Shown here in pieces: positions 16,723 to 25,990 of a DNA stretch of 64,000 bases. This DNA is from Elizabethkingia meningoseptica_A. GTDB taxonomy: Bacteria > Bacteroidota > Bacteroidia > Flavobacteriales > Weeksellaceae. The translations under genes and the position numbers were made by a program. The stretch is taken from assembly GCF_045762675.1 (NCBI RefSeq), contig NZ_JBJDLK010000001.1, positions 558,001-622,000 on the forward strand. Reading direction: 5' to 3'. Within the stretch, counting starts at the first letter, position 1. Each line of letters opens with the position of its first letter. The notes under the pieces are model-generated. The model saw only the letters and a list, made by a program, of their open reading frames with translations. It was not told the origin of the DNA and made no database searches.

Positions 16723-17976
16723 TTAATGTCCATGGTCTCCGGCATTGGAAAGTTTGGCATTGACAAAGAACGCTCCTTTTACCACAATGCGGGCATTCGG
16801 ATCAATACTTCCCACAGGTGTAATGGCGGTGTAGCCCATATCGGATGTACCTTTCACAATTTCCACTTTCTCGAAGTTCATCGTTTTAGCGTGCTCCTTT
16901 GGTGCTTTCTCACCCTTAGCCCCTTCAGCTTTTTCTTCGTCTTCGTGTTCTTCCGGTTTTTTGTCTGTCTGTACAAAAACATAGAACTTTCCATCGGCTT
17001 CTACAATGGCTTCACTCGGAATAGCCATTGTGGTGGAATGATCAAGACTTACCACTCCTGTGATGTTCATGCCGTCAATCAATCCGGTTTTATTCCCAAT
17101 TACTGTGGCATGTACAGAAACGGTTTTACTGTCATTTTCGAATGAAGATCCAATGCTGTATACTTTAGCATCATATTCCGTATCCGGATTATTGGTAAGC
17201 TTAAAATGAACAATCTGGCCGACGCGCATTCTGGGAAGATCCTTTTCAAAAATCTGAAGATCCAGGTGAATAGAGCTGTTGTCTATAATTTCGGCAACGG
17301 GAGCAGATACATCTACATAGCTGCCGATCTGGGCTCTGATATTGCTGATGGTACCACTGATGGGTGCTGTAATAGCCAGTCCGGTTCTCAGGCTGGAATT
17401 GGTGACAGCAGCAGGGTTAATGCCCATCATTTTCAGGCGGCTTGCAAGAGATGCTTTTTGTGTGTATAGTGTTTTCAGATCGGAAGAAGAGCTCTGCAGG
17501 TTTTTCTTGGTACCCGCATCGTTATCAAAAAGTTCTTTCTGTCTTCTGAATTCCTGTTCTGCAAAAGCTATTCTGCTGCTCGCTGTAAGGTACTGCTCCT
17601 GTACCTGTATATATTCCGGATTGACAACCGTGGCAATGACCTGACCTTTGCGTACATAGTCGCCTTCCTGAATACCAAGAGTTCTGACCACTCCGCTGAA
17701 TAAAGCGGCTACTGTGGCTTTATTATTATTGGGTACGCTTAAAAGTCCGTTAGCCTTTACCGTAGCTGTAAGTTCTTTCATTTCAATATTCCCGAGTGTA
17801 ACGCCCACCGATTTCATCTGTTCTTCGGTTAGAGCAGCAATGGTAGGGGATCCTTCTTTGTGTTCTTTATTTTTTTCAGTGGTTTCGTTCTTCTTCTCAG
17901 GAGCGGCTTCTTTTTTACCACAGCTGATGATGAATAGGGATATGCTCAGATAAATGATGATGTGTTTCAGTTTCAT
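16723..17976 (-). CDS. RND efflux periplasmic adaptor, CzcB/CusB type lipoprotein
   Basis: The 417-aa protein has a lipoprotein signal (KHIIIYLSISLFIISCGKK, Cys19), a charged linker, then the membrane-fusion layout: barrel-sandwich hybrid strand GVVRTLGIQEGDYVRKGQVI, a coiled-coil hairpin (EQYLTASSRIAFAEQEFRRQ), the return lipoyl half ITAPISGTISNIRAQIGSYV, and beta-barrel and MP domains. A charged insert (KPEEHEDEEKAEGAKGEKAP) and His-rich end (NAGDHGH) could bind metal. It links the inner-membrane RND pump to the outer-membrane channel. It follows the RND-TolC fusion gene by one base. Confidence 0.94.
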   Translation of the reverse strand: MKLKHIIIYLSISLFIISCGKKEAAPEKKNETTEKNKEHKEGSPTIAALTEEQMKSVGVTLGNIEMKELTATVKANGLLSVPNNNKATVAALFSGVVRTLGIQEGDYVRKGQVIATVVNPEYIQVQEQYLTASSRIAFAEQEFRRQKELFDNDAGTKKNLQSSSSDLKTLYTQKASLASRLKMMGINPAAVTNSSLRTGLAITAPISGTISNIRAQIGSYVDVSAPVAEIIDNSSIHLDLQIFEKDLPRMRVGQIVHFKLTNNPDTEYDAKVYSIGSSFENDSKTVSVHATVIGNKTGLIDGMNITGVVSLDHSTTMAIPSEAIVEADGKFYVFVQTDKKPEEHEDEEKAEGAKGEKAPKEHAKTMNFEKVEIVKGTSDMGYTAITPVGSIDPNARIVVKGAFFVNAKLSNAGDHGH

Positions 17977-17977
17977 T

Positions 17978-20900
17978 TTATTGATTAATTATAGAATTAA
18001 TAATCACGACAGATTGGTTCACTTGCTGAATAGATTCCAGATACTTCAGCTGGATATTGGTAGCTGTTTGTAGTGCAAACAGGTATTCTACATAGGAAAT
18101 ATCACCGGTACGGTAGCCCAGTTGTGCAGCTTTTGTAATTTTTTCCGCATTGGGAATTGCCTGTTGCGTATAATAGTTATACTGTTCTGTATCCTGGCGG
18201 TACTGGCGCATGGCATTTTCCAGCTGTGCCGCTAACTGCTGCTGCTGAAGTTTTGCATTGACTTCTGCGGCCTGCCGCTGGTATTCGAGTGACTGAATCC
18301 GCGCTTTTGTAGCACCGAAGGTCAGCGGAATACTAATGCCTACATTAAAGGAATTGAACCGGTTGGAACTGCCATAGTACTTTTCTACACCGTTTTTGGT
18401 ATGCAGACCAATCAATGACTGAGAGGTAATACCCAATGAAAATTCCGGAAGCCCCTGTGCTTTCTCTACCTTTTTATTTTTTTCGGCAATTTCCATTTCC
18501 TGATAAAAGGCTTTTACTGAAGGATTACTGGCAATTACAGTACTGTCCAGTACAAGATCTATTTTTAATGGCTGATAACCTGCAGAAACAGGAACTTCGA
18601 TCTCTTCTTTTGTATTCAGAAGGATTTTCAGGTTTTTATAGGCGTTATCCAGATAAACCTGATTTTGTTTCAGCAGGAGGTTGATTTCCCCCTTCTGGGT
18701 TTCGGCGGTACTGATTTCTACTTTTTTAATGTCACCTGCATTGTATCTTACAGTAGCAATACGAATAAAATCCTGGTACAGATTATCCAGATCGGTCAGC
18801 TTGGATTTGTTGAACTGCAGGTATTCAATCTGATAGTAATAACTTCTCACTTGCTTCAGCAGTTCATTTACAGAGATTTCTTTTTCAATCTCCCTGCTTT
18901 TTATGGTAGAGGCAATCAGTTCTCTTCTCGCCTTAAATATAGTAGGGAATGGAATACTCTGGGAAATGGCAAACGAATTGTCGAATGTAGGGCTGTTGTA
19001 CTGTCCGAGCTGGGCAGATACACTCAGCTGTGGTAATTCGCCAGCTGTAGGTTTCAGCGCTTTGGAGACCATGACGTTCAGGTCTTTGGATTTCATCAGC
19101 AGGTTATTCTGCAAAGCCATATCCGTTGCCTGCTGAACGCTTATACTTCTGGTTTGTGCACCAAGTCCCTGTCCTAAAAACAGCAGAAAGAACACGATAA
19201 CAGGAGCTATAGGTTTCATTTTAAGCATACGGCCACGTATTTTTTTACTGAAAATGATATAAAGCATCGGTAAAACAAATAAGGTTAAGAAAGTTGCGGT
19301 TACCAGTCCGCCGATGACTACGGTTGCCAATGGTTTCTGAACTTCGGCGCCGGCACCTGTGGAGATGGCCATAGGCAGGAATCCCAATGAAGCCACAGTA
19401 GCTGTCATCAATACAGGGCGCAGTCTGGTTTTGGTTCCTTCCAGAACTCTTTTAATAACATCGGTTTCGCCTTCTTTTTCCAGTTGGTTAAAGGTCCCGA
19501 TAAGTACAATCCCGTTGAGTACGGCCACACCAAACAAGGCAATAAATCCGATACCGGCACTGATACTAAACGGCATATCCCGCAGGAGCAAGGCGAATAC
19601 ACCTCCGATAGCACTCATGGGTATAGCCGTAAAAATAAGGGCTGCCTGTTTAAAGGAGTGAAAGGTAAAATACAAAAGCATGAAAATTAAAAACAAGGAA
19701 ACCGGTACAGCAATCATCAGACGCTTGCTGGCTGCCTGTAAGTTTTCAAACTGACCACCGTAGGTAAAGTAATAACCCGATGGTAATTTGATTTCTTTAT
19801 CCAGTTTCTGCTGAATGTCTTTCACTACACTTTCCACATCGCGTCCGCTGACATTGAAGCCAATTACAATACGACGTTTTCCCTGTTCGCGGCTGATTTG
19901 TGCGGCGCCCAGTTTGTAACTGATATTGGCTACCTGCGATAACGGAATCTGCTGTCCGGATTTAATGGAGATCATCAGATTATTGACATCATCGATATTG
20001 GTGCGGTGCAGGCTGTCCAGACGTACGACAAGATCGAATCTTCTTTCGTTTTCAAAGACCTGTCCGGCTGCTTTTCCTGCAAATGCTGTACTGAGGACAT
20101 CATTAACATCCTGAATGCTCAGTCCGTAGTTGGCAAGGCGGGTACGGTCATACTGTACATTGATTTGCGGTAATCCGCTTACCCGTTCAATTTGTGGTGC
20201 TGTAGCTCCGGGAACGGTCTGAATAACTTTTCCGACTTTATCGGCATATACCGCTAAAGAGTCGAGGTTTTCTCCGAAGATTTTTACGGCAACGTCCTGA
20301 CGGATACCGGTCATCAGTTCATTGAAACGCATCTGGATCGGCTGGTTTTTTTCGAAGAAAACACCGGGTATGCTTTCCAGTTTTTCACTGATCTCTCCGG
20401 CAAGCTCATCATAAGATTTCTTAGTCTTCCATTCGCTTTGCGGCTTCAGGACGACGATAAGGTCGGTGGCTTCAGGTGGCATAGGATCGGTAGGAACTTC
20501 TGCGGCTCCGGTTTTCCCCACAACCATTTTTACCTCGTCGAAACTTTTAATAATACGTGAAGCCTGCATAGAGGTTTCAATGCTCTGGCTTAATGAGCTT
20601 CCCTGTGGCAGGATACAGTGGTAGGCGAAGTCACCTTCCTGTAACTGCGGAATAAATTCACCGCCCATACTTTTAAAGATGAGTACGGAACCGAGGAATA
20701 CGAATGCTGTTCCGCCGACCAGCCAGTATTTTATTTTGATTGCTTTTACCAGTAGCGGCTGATAAATGCTTTGTAATTTATTCATCATTTTGTCCGAGAA
20801 AGTTTCTTCCTGATTTATTTTTTTAGACAGGAATAAAGCACTCATCATCGGAATATAGGTAAGAGAAAGGATTAACGCTCCAAGGATGGCGAAACCAACA

Positions 20901-22339
20901 GTTTTGGCCATAGGCGTAAACATTTTACCTTCAACACCCGCAAGGGTGAGAATAGGAATGTAAACGATAAGGATGATAATTTCTCCGAAAGCAGCACTGC
21001 TCCGTATTTTTGATGCAGAGAGGAAGACTTCTTCATCCATTTCTTTCTGGGTGAGCCTGTGCGTGGTTTTCCTCAGCCCGAGGTGATGGAGTGTGGCTTC
21101 CACAATAATAACCGCACCGTCCACAATAAGCCCGAAGTCTATAGCGCCGAGACTCATAAGATTGGCACTTACCCCGAATACATTCATCATCCCCAGTGCA
21201 AAAAGCAGGGAAAGCGGAATAGCAGAGGCTACAATAAGACCGGCTCTGAGGTTACCCAGGAAAACAACCAGTACGAAAATAACGATAAGGGCGCCTTCCA
21301 CGAGGTTTTTTTCTACGGTGCTGATGGCACGGTCTACTAAATTGGTACGGTCGAGGAAAGGTTCTATTACCACATCATCCGGAAGCGACTTCTGAATAGT
21401 CGGGATTTTGGCTTTGATATTGTTGACTACCTCATTACTGTTGGCACCTTTCAACATCATTACGACACCTCCTACGGCATCTACTTTACCATCGTAGGTA
21501 AGTGCTCCGTAACGCACAGCACTTCCGAAACGTACATTTGCAACGTCTTTAATGAAAAGCGGAACGCTTCCGGTTTCGTCTTTTACGGCAATATTTCTGA
21601 CATCATCCAGAGAGGTTACGAGTCCTACACCACGGATGAAGTAGGCATTGGGCTTTTTATCGATATAAGCGCCACCAGTGTTCTGGTTGTTCTTTTCCAG
21701 CGCATTGAATATGTCGGTAACACTTACTCCCATTGCTCGCAGGCGGTTGGGGTCTATGGCTACTTCATATTGTTTAAGTTCACCACCGAAGCTGTTAATC
21801 TCGGCAACGCCGGGAGTACCGTTCAGCTGTCTCCGTACAATCCAGTCCTGCATGGTACGAAGTTCTTTGGCATTGTATTTTTTCTCGCTTCCTTTTTTAG
21901 GGTGAAGGATATACTGATAGATTTCTCCAAGTCCTGTACTTACAGGAGCCAGCTCGGGGGTTCCTACACCTTTGGGAATTTCCTCGACGGCGGTTTTTAG
22001 TTTTTCCCCGATTAACTGTCGGGCAAAATATACATCTACATTTTCTTTGAATACAACGGTAATAACCGATAGGCCGAACCGTGAAATACTACGCGTTTCT
22101 TCGATATCGGGAATATTGGCAATACTCTGTTCTATGGGAAAGGTGACAAGCTGTTCTACCTCCTGACCGGCAAGGGTAGGGCTTACAGTGATAATCTGAA
22201 CCTGATTATTGGTAATATCGGGGACAGCATCTATTGGAATTTTCATGGCACTCCATACACCCCATATCACCAGTATGAGTGTCATAATGCCAATAATAAC
22301 TTTGTTATTAATGCTAAATTTTATGATTTTATCTAACAC
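17978..22339 (-). CDS. CzcA-type heavy-metal RND pump fused to a TolC-like outer-membrane factor
   Basis: The 1453-aa product is two proteins in one frame. Residues 1 to about 1040 are an HME-RND pump with 12 membrane helices; TM4 carries DFGLIVDGAVIIVE (around residue 405), the divalent-metal (Zn/Co/Cd) form and unlike the CusA form. From Met1041 a second signal peptide is visible (KPIAPVIVFFLLFLGQGLGAQ) followed by a TolC-like repeat (ISVQQATDMALQNNLLMKSK; LEYQRQAAEVNAKLQQQQLA). No stop separates the parts. RND C-termini are cytosolic, so the internal signal probably re-inserts and is cleaved after GAQ. It exports metal from periplasm to outside with the adaptor encoded just downstream. Confidence 0.94.
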   Translation of the reverse strand: MLDKIIKFSINNKVIIGIMTLILVIWGVWSAMKIPIDAVPDITNNQVQIITVSPTLAGQEVEQLVTFPIEQSIANIPDIEETRSISRFGLSVITVVFKENVDVYFARQLIGEKLKTAVEEIPKGVGTPELAPVSTGLGEIYQYILHPKKGSEKKYNAKELRTMQDWIVRRQLNGTPGVAEINSFGGELKQYEVAIDPNRLRAMGVSVTDIFNALEKNNQNTGGAYIDKKPNAYFIRGVGLVTSLDDVRNIAVKDETGSVPLFIKDVANVRFGSAVRYGALTYDGKVDAVGGVVMMLKGANSNEVVNNIKAKIPTIQKSLPDDVVIEPFLDRTNLVDRAISTVEKNLVEGALIVIFVLVVFLGNLRAGLIVASAIPLSLLFALGMMNVFGVSANLMSLGAIDFGLIVDGAVIIVEATLHHLGLRKTTHRLTQKEMDEEVFLSASKIRSSAAFGEIIILIVYIPILTLAGVEGKMFTPMAKTVGFAILGALILSLTYIPMMSALFLSKKINQEETFSDKMMNKLQSIYQPLLVKAIKIKYWLVGGTAFVFLGSVLIFKSMGGEFIPQLQEGDFAYHCILPQGSSLSQSIETSMQASRIIKSFDEVKMVVGKTGAAEVPTDPMPPEATDLIVVLKPQSEWKTKKSYDELAGEISEKLESIPGVFFEKNQPIQMRFNELMTGIRQDVAVKIFGENLDSLAVYADKVGKVIQTVPGATAPQIERVSGLPQINVQYDRTRLANYGLSIQDVNDVLSTAFAGKAAGQVFENERRFDLVVRLDSLHRTNIDDVNNLMISIKSGQQIPLSQVANISYKLGAAQISREQGKRRIVIGFNVSGRDVESVVKDIQQKLDKEIKLPSGYYFTYGGQFENLQAASKRLMIAVPVSLFLIFMLLYFTFHSFKQAALIFTAIPMSAIGGVFALLLRDMPFSISAGIGFIALFGVAVLNGIVLIGTFNQLEKEGETDVIKRVLEGTKTRLRPVLMTATVASLGFLPMAISTGAGAEVQKPLATVVIGGLVTATFLTLFVLPMLYIIFSKKIRGRMLKMKPIAPVIVFFLLFLGQGLGAQTRSISVQQATDMALQNNLLMKSKDLNVMVSKALKPTAGELPQLSVSAQLGQYNSPTFDNSFAISQSIPFPTIFKARRELIASTIKSREIEKEISVNELLKQVRSYYYQIEYLQFNKSKLTDLDNLYQDFIRIATVRYNAGDIKKVEISTAETQKGEINLLLKQNQVYLDNAYKNLKILLNTKEEIEVPVSAGYQPLKIDLVLDSTVIASNPSVKAFYQEMEIAEKNKKVEKAQGLPEFSLGITSQSLIGLHTKNGVEKYYGSSNRFNSFNVGISIPLTFGATKARIQSLEYQRQAAEVNAKLQQQQLAAQLENAMRQYRQDTEQYNYYTQQAIPNAEKITKAAQLGYRTGDISYVEYLFALQTATNIQLKYLESIQQVNQSVVIINSIINQ

Positions 22340-22509
22340 GGATTTTGATTTAATTATTTAATAATAATACCCGGTTGATCGTTTCAGTATTTTATTCTGA
22401 AAGTCGATAAACGGTACTGCAAAGATGAAACAGAAGGACTATGCAACACTATTGCAAAGTTTCCGTAACAAAGCGGATGAGTATGTTTACTCATCTGATT
22501 ATTAGAGAA

Positions 22510-22824
22510 TTAAATCTTAGGCGGCTGCCAGATTCCGTAGGTGATATCGAATGCTGACATTACCGGAGCGCTGACAATTTTGTCGTAATAGTCCGGCAGG
22601 TTTGTTTTGAAACCGGCAATAGCAAAATTAGCCGCAGTAACATGTACGCCGCAACATGCACAGGAGCATAATGGTGAACAAAGATCATTATGATGATTGC
22701 TTTCGCTCTGGGTATGTTTTTGTATGGTGGTTTTGTTGTTATCCGGACGTGCTATACTGTCATTGCAAGGAACAATGAGAAGGAATGTAAAAAATACAGT
22801 CAGTATAAGTCCTAAATACTTCAC
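22510..22824 (-). CDS. DUF6660 family small secreted Cys-rich protein
   Basis: The 104-aa product starts (GTG) MKYLGLILTVFFTFLLIVPC, an export signal, and has a Cys-rich centre SPLCSCACCGVHVTAANF preceded by His residues (KHTQSESNHHN). DUF6660 proteins accompany metal-efflux operons in Bacteroidota and the Cys/His cluster suggests metal binding; function is not established. It is the first gene of the efflux cluster, 170 bases before the pump. A good promoter ends 4 bases before the GTG, so the mRNA may be nearly leaderless. Confidence 0.82.
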   Translation of the reverse strand: MKYLGLILTVFFTFLLIVPCNDSIARPDNNKTTIQKHTQSESNHHNDLCSPLCSCACCGVHVTAANFAIAGFKTNLPDYYDKIVSAPVMSAFDITYGIWQPPKI

Positions 22825-22828
22825 GGTA

Positions 22829-22865
22829 CAAACTTACATATTTTTTTAATAATCAACATAATGTT
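22829..22865 (-). promoter_or_regulatory. Promoter and possible operator of the metal-efflux operon
   Basis: On the minus strand TTG (22856-22854), 17 bases and TAAGTTTG (22836-22829) match the Bacteroidota consensus. The palindrome AACATAATGTT at 22855-22865 overlaps the -33 element and is a candidate metal-regulator site. Confidence 0.6.
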
Positions 22866-22879
22866 TGTTATTGACTTCG

Positions 22880-23040
22880 TTGAATCTTCTATTTCCGCAG
22901 GAACGTAGAACATTCGGATTCCTGCGGAATGACAAAGCAGGGTTTTGGTTGTTTATAAACCACATAGATACATAGGTTTTTATCCCAGCGAAGAGTTACA
23001 TAGATTACTAAAATAATACACATCAGTGCACTGCAAAAAC
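22880..23040 (+). repeat. Composite intergenic repeat, partial copy
   Basis: Contains GATTCCTGCGGAATGACAAA, ACCACATAGATACATAG and the core at 22998 (ACATAGATTACTAAAATAAT). It leads directly into the first copy of the 190-bp repeat pair. Confidence 0.7.
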
Positions 23041-23042
23041 TT

Positions 23043-23230
23043 ATGGCCAGGGAAATGCAGACGTTAAGAATTGTGGAGTTATTTTCGTTAAAAAATAACA
23101 GTTGTTTGAGCAAGGGCGGGAAGGAGAGTGGTGCGAGTTTCTGGGATTTTAGAAAATAAAGAAACAATTTAGCCGGAGTTTCCGGGCCTTGATGTTTTGG
23201 TTCTTTTGCATTAAGGTAAAAGAACGTATG
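23043..23230. repeat. 190-bp repeat with a conserved minus-strand frame, copy A
   Basis: Nearly the same sequence recurs at 23723-23911. Both keep an open minus-strand frame reading FFYLNAKEPKHQGPETP and later LLFFNENNSTILNVC. The frames have different starts and ends, unrelated flanks and no promoter, so they are treated as repeat DNA. A short translated peptide cannot be excluded. Confidence 0.7.
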
Positions 23231-23344
23231 AAACTTTAAACCAAACAGATATAACACCAGGGCACAAATGAAATTTACTATTCTTCTGTTTTTAAGGCAC
23301 GAATTGCTTCGCAATATAAAACCGGAGAACGTTCAATTTATCAG

Positions 23345-23640
23345 AGTTATTTAAACTTTGAAAATCTTTGATTTTCCTGTGCCTTAAAAGCAGTGATATA
23401 TTAACCTCACTTTTTGTGTCTTTGTGATTAAACAACTTTTCGATACACTATACTTCGTTTCAAAGTAACGGAATATATAAACCACATAGTTACATAGCCT
23501 TTCAAACAGTAAAGTATTACATAGATTACTAAAGTAATTGCGCATCAGCTCAGTGTGAATAATGCCTTTTATGTTCTTATCAACATTATAATGTTCCACT
23601 ATCAATACCTTCTGTTTCTTTTGTGGTTAAACGACTTTCC
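23345..23640 (+). repeat. Composite intergenic repeat, partial copy
   Basis: Contains TTGTGATTAAACAACTTTTC, ACCACATAGTTACATAG, the core at 23519 and CTTTTGTGGTTAAACGACTT, in the same order as the other copies. Confidence 0.7.
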
Positions 23641-23722
23641 GATACAAAATTCTTTCAGAATTTCATTCGAAATGACGAAAGTTCTATTTTCTTATAAATG
23701 TAATAGTCTCTTCTGAATTGAT

Positions 23723-23911
23723 GGGCCAGGGGAATGCAGACGTTAAGAATTGTGGAGTTATTTTCGTTAAAAAATAACAGCTGTCTGAGCTGGATAAGGG
23801 CGAGTGATGGCGCGAGTTTCTGGGATTTTAGAAAATAAAGGAACAATTTAGTCGGAGTTTCCGGGCCTTGATGTTTTGGTTCTTTTGCATTAAGGTAAAA
23901 GAACGTATAGA
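23723..23911. repeat. 190-bp repeat with a conserved minus-strand frame, copy B
   Basis: Second copy of the 23043-23230 unit, in direct orientation 680 bp away, with scattered substitutions and a small insertion (GCTGGATAAGGGCGAG against GCAAGGGCGGG). Confidence 0.7.
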
Positions 23912-23924
23912 GCACTTAAAGCGA

Positions 23925-24150
23925 TGTTTATAAACCACATTGAGACATAGTTTATTTACCCGTCGAGAATTACATAGATTGTCAGAGCAATTGCATATCG
24001 GCTTACCGTAAAGTTTTTGTGTTTACTATTGAAATGAGATTATTAACCATTAAGGTATTAAGTGATTAAGCAAATCCTTTCAACCTTAATTTTCTTAAAT
24101 TCTTAATGGTAAAAGCTTTTGTTTCTTTTGTGGTTAATTAACTTCTCAAT
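23925..24150 (+). repeat. Composite intergenic repeat, partial copy
   Basis: Contains ACCACATTGAGACATAG, a diverged core at 23972, AACCATTAAGGTATTAAG, CTTAAATTCTTAATGGTAAA and GTGGTTAATTAACTTCTC. Confidence 0.7.
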
Positions 24151-24220
24151 ACCATTTGTTCAAATAATAGTTATTATTAAATACTATTATGAATCGGCTT
24201 CGTAACAAGCTATAAATGAT

Positions 24221-24228
24221 TACATTTG
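24221..24228 (+). promoter_or_regulatory. -7 box for the dipeptidase gene
   Basis: TACATTTG matches TAnnTTTG. It overlaps the TTG that would be the most upstream start of the frame, which argues for translation from ATG at 24298. Confidence 0.5.
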
Positions 24229-24297
24229 ATAGAATATAAAAATACTGTAGCCCTATACAAAGGTTTTTATGGCGATACAAAACCTGTAGATTTTAAT

Positions 24298-25275
24298 ATG
24301 AAAAATTTGAATGTCGACCTTCACTGTGATTTGTTAGTGTACCTGATGAATCCTGAACATAAAATTGACAACAGAGAAATACGCTGTGCTTTGCCATATC
24401 TTCAGGAAGGAAATGTAAAAGTTCAGGTTATGGCTTTGTATACTGCAACGGAGAAGGGGAGTATTGCAAACGGAATCCGGCAGAGTGAAATTTTTGCTGA
24501 TCTCCTGAAACGTGATGATTTTTTTCCGGTTAACAAGGAGAGTGTTGATACTATTGAAAATTATAATGGAGTTGGTATTGTGGCGGCTATAGAAAATGCT
24601 TCAAACTTCTGTGAGGAAGATACGGATCTGGAAGAGGGATTTAAAAATCTTGACCGGATTGTTCAGACAACAAACGGCGTATTGTATATGGGAATTACAC
24701 ATCATCATGAAAACCGTTTTGGTGGTGGTAATATGGCAACAGCAGGACTGAAAGATGACGGAAAAGTATTGATCGATTATCTTGCGGATCAGAAAATGGC
24801 TATTGACCTGGCGCATACAAGCGACCAGCTGGCGTATGATATTTTTAACTATACTTCTCAGCGGAATTATAAAATCCCGGTTCTGGCAAGCCATTCTAAC
24901 TTCAGAACGGTATGCCCCAATAACAGAAACCTGCCGGATGAACTGGCAAAGGAACTGATAAACAGAAAGGGGCTCATCGGGATGAATTTTATCAAGGATT
25001 ATATTCATAAAACCAATCCGGAAATGCTATATGATCACATTGCTTATGGTATGAAAATGGTTGCTGAAGACTATATAGCTTATGGTGCCGATTTTTATTA
25101 TGATCTGCTCAATCCTGCTTATCCGCGTTTCTTTGATGAGCTTGGTAATGCTGCAGTTTATCCGGACATAAATGAAAAACTTGAAAATATTTATTCTTCT
25201 GAAATAGCGGATAAGATAAGTCATAAAAACGCTTTGGCTTTTATGAAAGAAGTATTTTCAATGAATGATAAATGA
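24298..25275 (+). CDS. Membrane dipeptidase family (peptidase M19) protein
   Basis: The 325-aa protein has the M19 metal-site series in order: NVDLHCDLLVYL (His-x-Asp), GIVAAIENASNF (Glu), MAIDLAHTSDQLAYD (His) and PVLASHSNFRTVCPNNRNLP (His then Arg). The family hydrolyses dipeptides, including D-amino-acid ones, with two zinc ions. No signal peptide is visible from ATG 24298, so it is probably cytosolic. The frame extends to TTG 24226, but that codon lies in the -7 box. The first motif begins at residue 4, so the N-terminus is short for the family. Confidence 0.88.
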   Translation: MKNLNVDLHCDLLVYLMNPEHKIDNREIRCALPYLQEGNVKVQVMALYTATEKGSIANGIRQSEIFADLLKRDDFFPVNKESVDTIENYNGVGIVAAIENASNFCEEDTDLEEGFKNLDRIVQTTNGVLYMGITHHHENRFGGGNMATAGLKDDGKVLIDYLADQKMAIDLAHTSDQLAYDIFNYTSQRNYKIPVLASHSNFRTVCPNNRNLPDELAKELINRKGLIGMNFIKDYIHKTNPEMLYDHIAYGMKMVAEDYIAYGADFYYDLLNPAYPRFFDELGNAAVYPDINEKLENIYSSEIADKISHKNALAFMKEVFSMNDK

Positions 25276-25402
25276 TTTAGCAGCGACCAGTCAGCAAAAT
25301 TATTGTTATTAATTTTGTTGGAGCTTTCACCTTAGAAATCAGGATTGATTTATTCAGGTGATAATTTGTTAATGATATGTTTTAAAGACTTTGATAAGTT
25401 TA

Positions 25403-25765
25403 TTACTTGACGCGTTTTAATACAACATGTGAAGTCTGGCCACCACCGAAGTCAATGTCTACTGCGCAGGAATCTGTATAGGCTTTGCCGGTATGGGGAT
25501 AATTGGTACCGGATACATTTACACTAAAAGAAAAGTCATTGTCCTTGACTTTACCGTTTTCCAGAGCAATTTCTCCCATAGGTGAAGAGACGACTCCTGT
25601 AAGTTTTTCGCCATCTACATTAAAACTATATACAGCGTCAATAGAATTACCATCGGGTGTTTTAATGACTCCGCTCCATTTACCGTTTAAATTGGCGATT
25701 ACAGCCGCCATACAGATAATAAAGCAGCTGAATAATAATACGGTTGTAAAGACTTTTTTCTTCAT
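25403..25765 (-). CDS. Small secreted beta-rich hypothetical protein
   Basis: The 120-aa product has an N-terminal signal (MKKKVFTTVLLFSCFIICMA) and a mature part made of alternating strands (NGKWSGVIKTPDGN, AVYSFNVDGEKLTGVVSSPM, GGQTSHVVLKRVK). This pattern, NGxWxGxIxTPDGxxxxxxYxFxxxGxxLTG, is frequent in small periplasmic proteins of Bacteroidota, often annotated only as hypothetical. Function is unknown; ligand binding in the periplasm is a guess. It is convergent with the dipeptidase gene and stands alone. Confidence 0.75.
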   Translation of the reverse strand: MKKKVFTTVLLFSCFIICMAAVIANLNGKWSGVIKTPDGNSIDAVYSFNVDGEKLTGVVSSPMGEIALENGKVKDNDFSFSVNVSGTNYPHTGKAYTDSCAVDIDFGGGQTSHVVLKRVK

Positions 25766-25931
25766 ATTAAGTTAATTTTTAAGGTTGTATTTTCATAAAA
25801 AGTAATGTAAACTTAAAATATTTATTTAAGATAAATAATTGATCAGCATAAAATTAATGAATAAATAATATAGGCTGTGTTTTATTGGTTAAATAGTTGT
25901 GAATCAGCAGCCAACAGGAGGGAGTGTTTAA

Positions 25932-25973
25932 TAGGGTAGTTTTTTGTGTACTTTTTATCTTTTATTATCTTAG
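25932..25973 (+). promoter_or_regulatory. Promoter of the AraC/GyrI gene with a GGGTAG box
   Basis: ATAGGGTAGTTTTTTG is followed after 19 bases by TATCTTAG (25966-25973), a near match to TAnnTTTG. The TTTG at 25943-25946 would be the -33 element, with the GGGTAG box directly upstream. Similar boxes occur at 36530, 36608, 39326 and 40460. Confidence 0.5.
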
Positions 25974-25990
25974 CTTCATATTTTAATGCT

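Noticed and set aside
22889..23915. Two minus-strand frames (141 and 86 codons) reading KEPKHQGPETP
   Set aside because: They share only the duplicated 190-bp unit; starts, ends and flanks differ and run through the dispersed repeat. Recorded as repeats and as a finding, not as genes.
24226..24297. TTG 24226 as the start of the dipeptidase
   Set aside because: The codon overlaps the -7 box TACATTTG, so it would not be in the mRNA.
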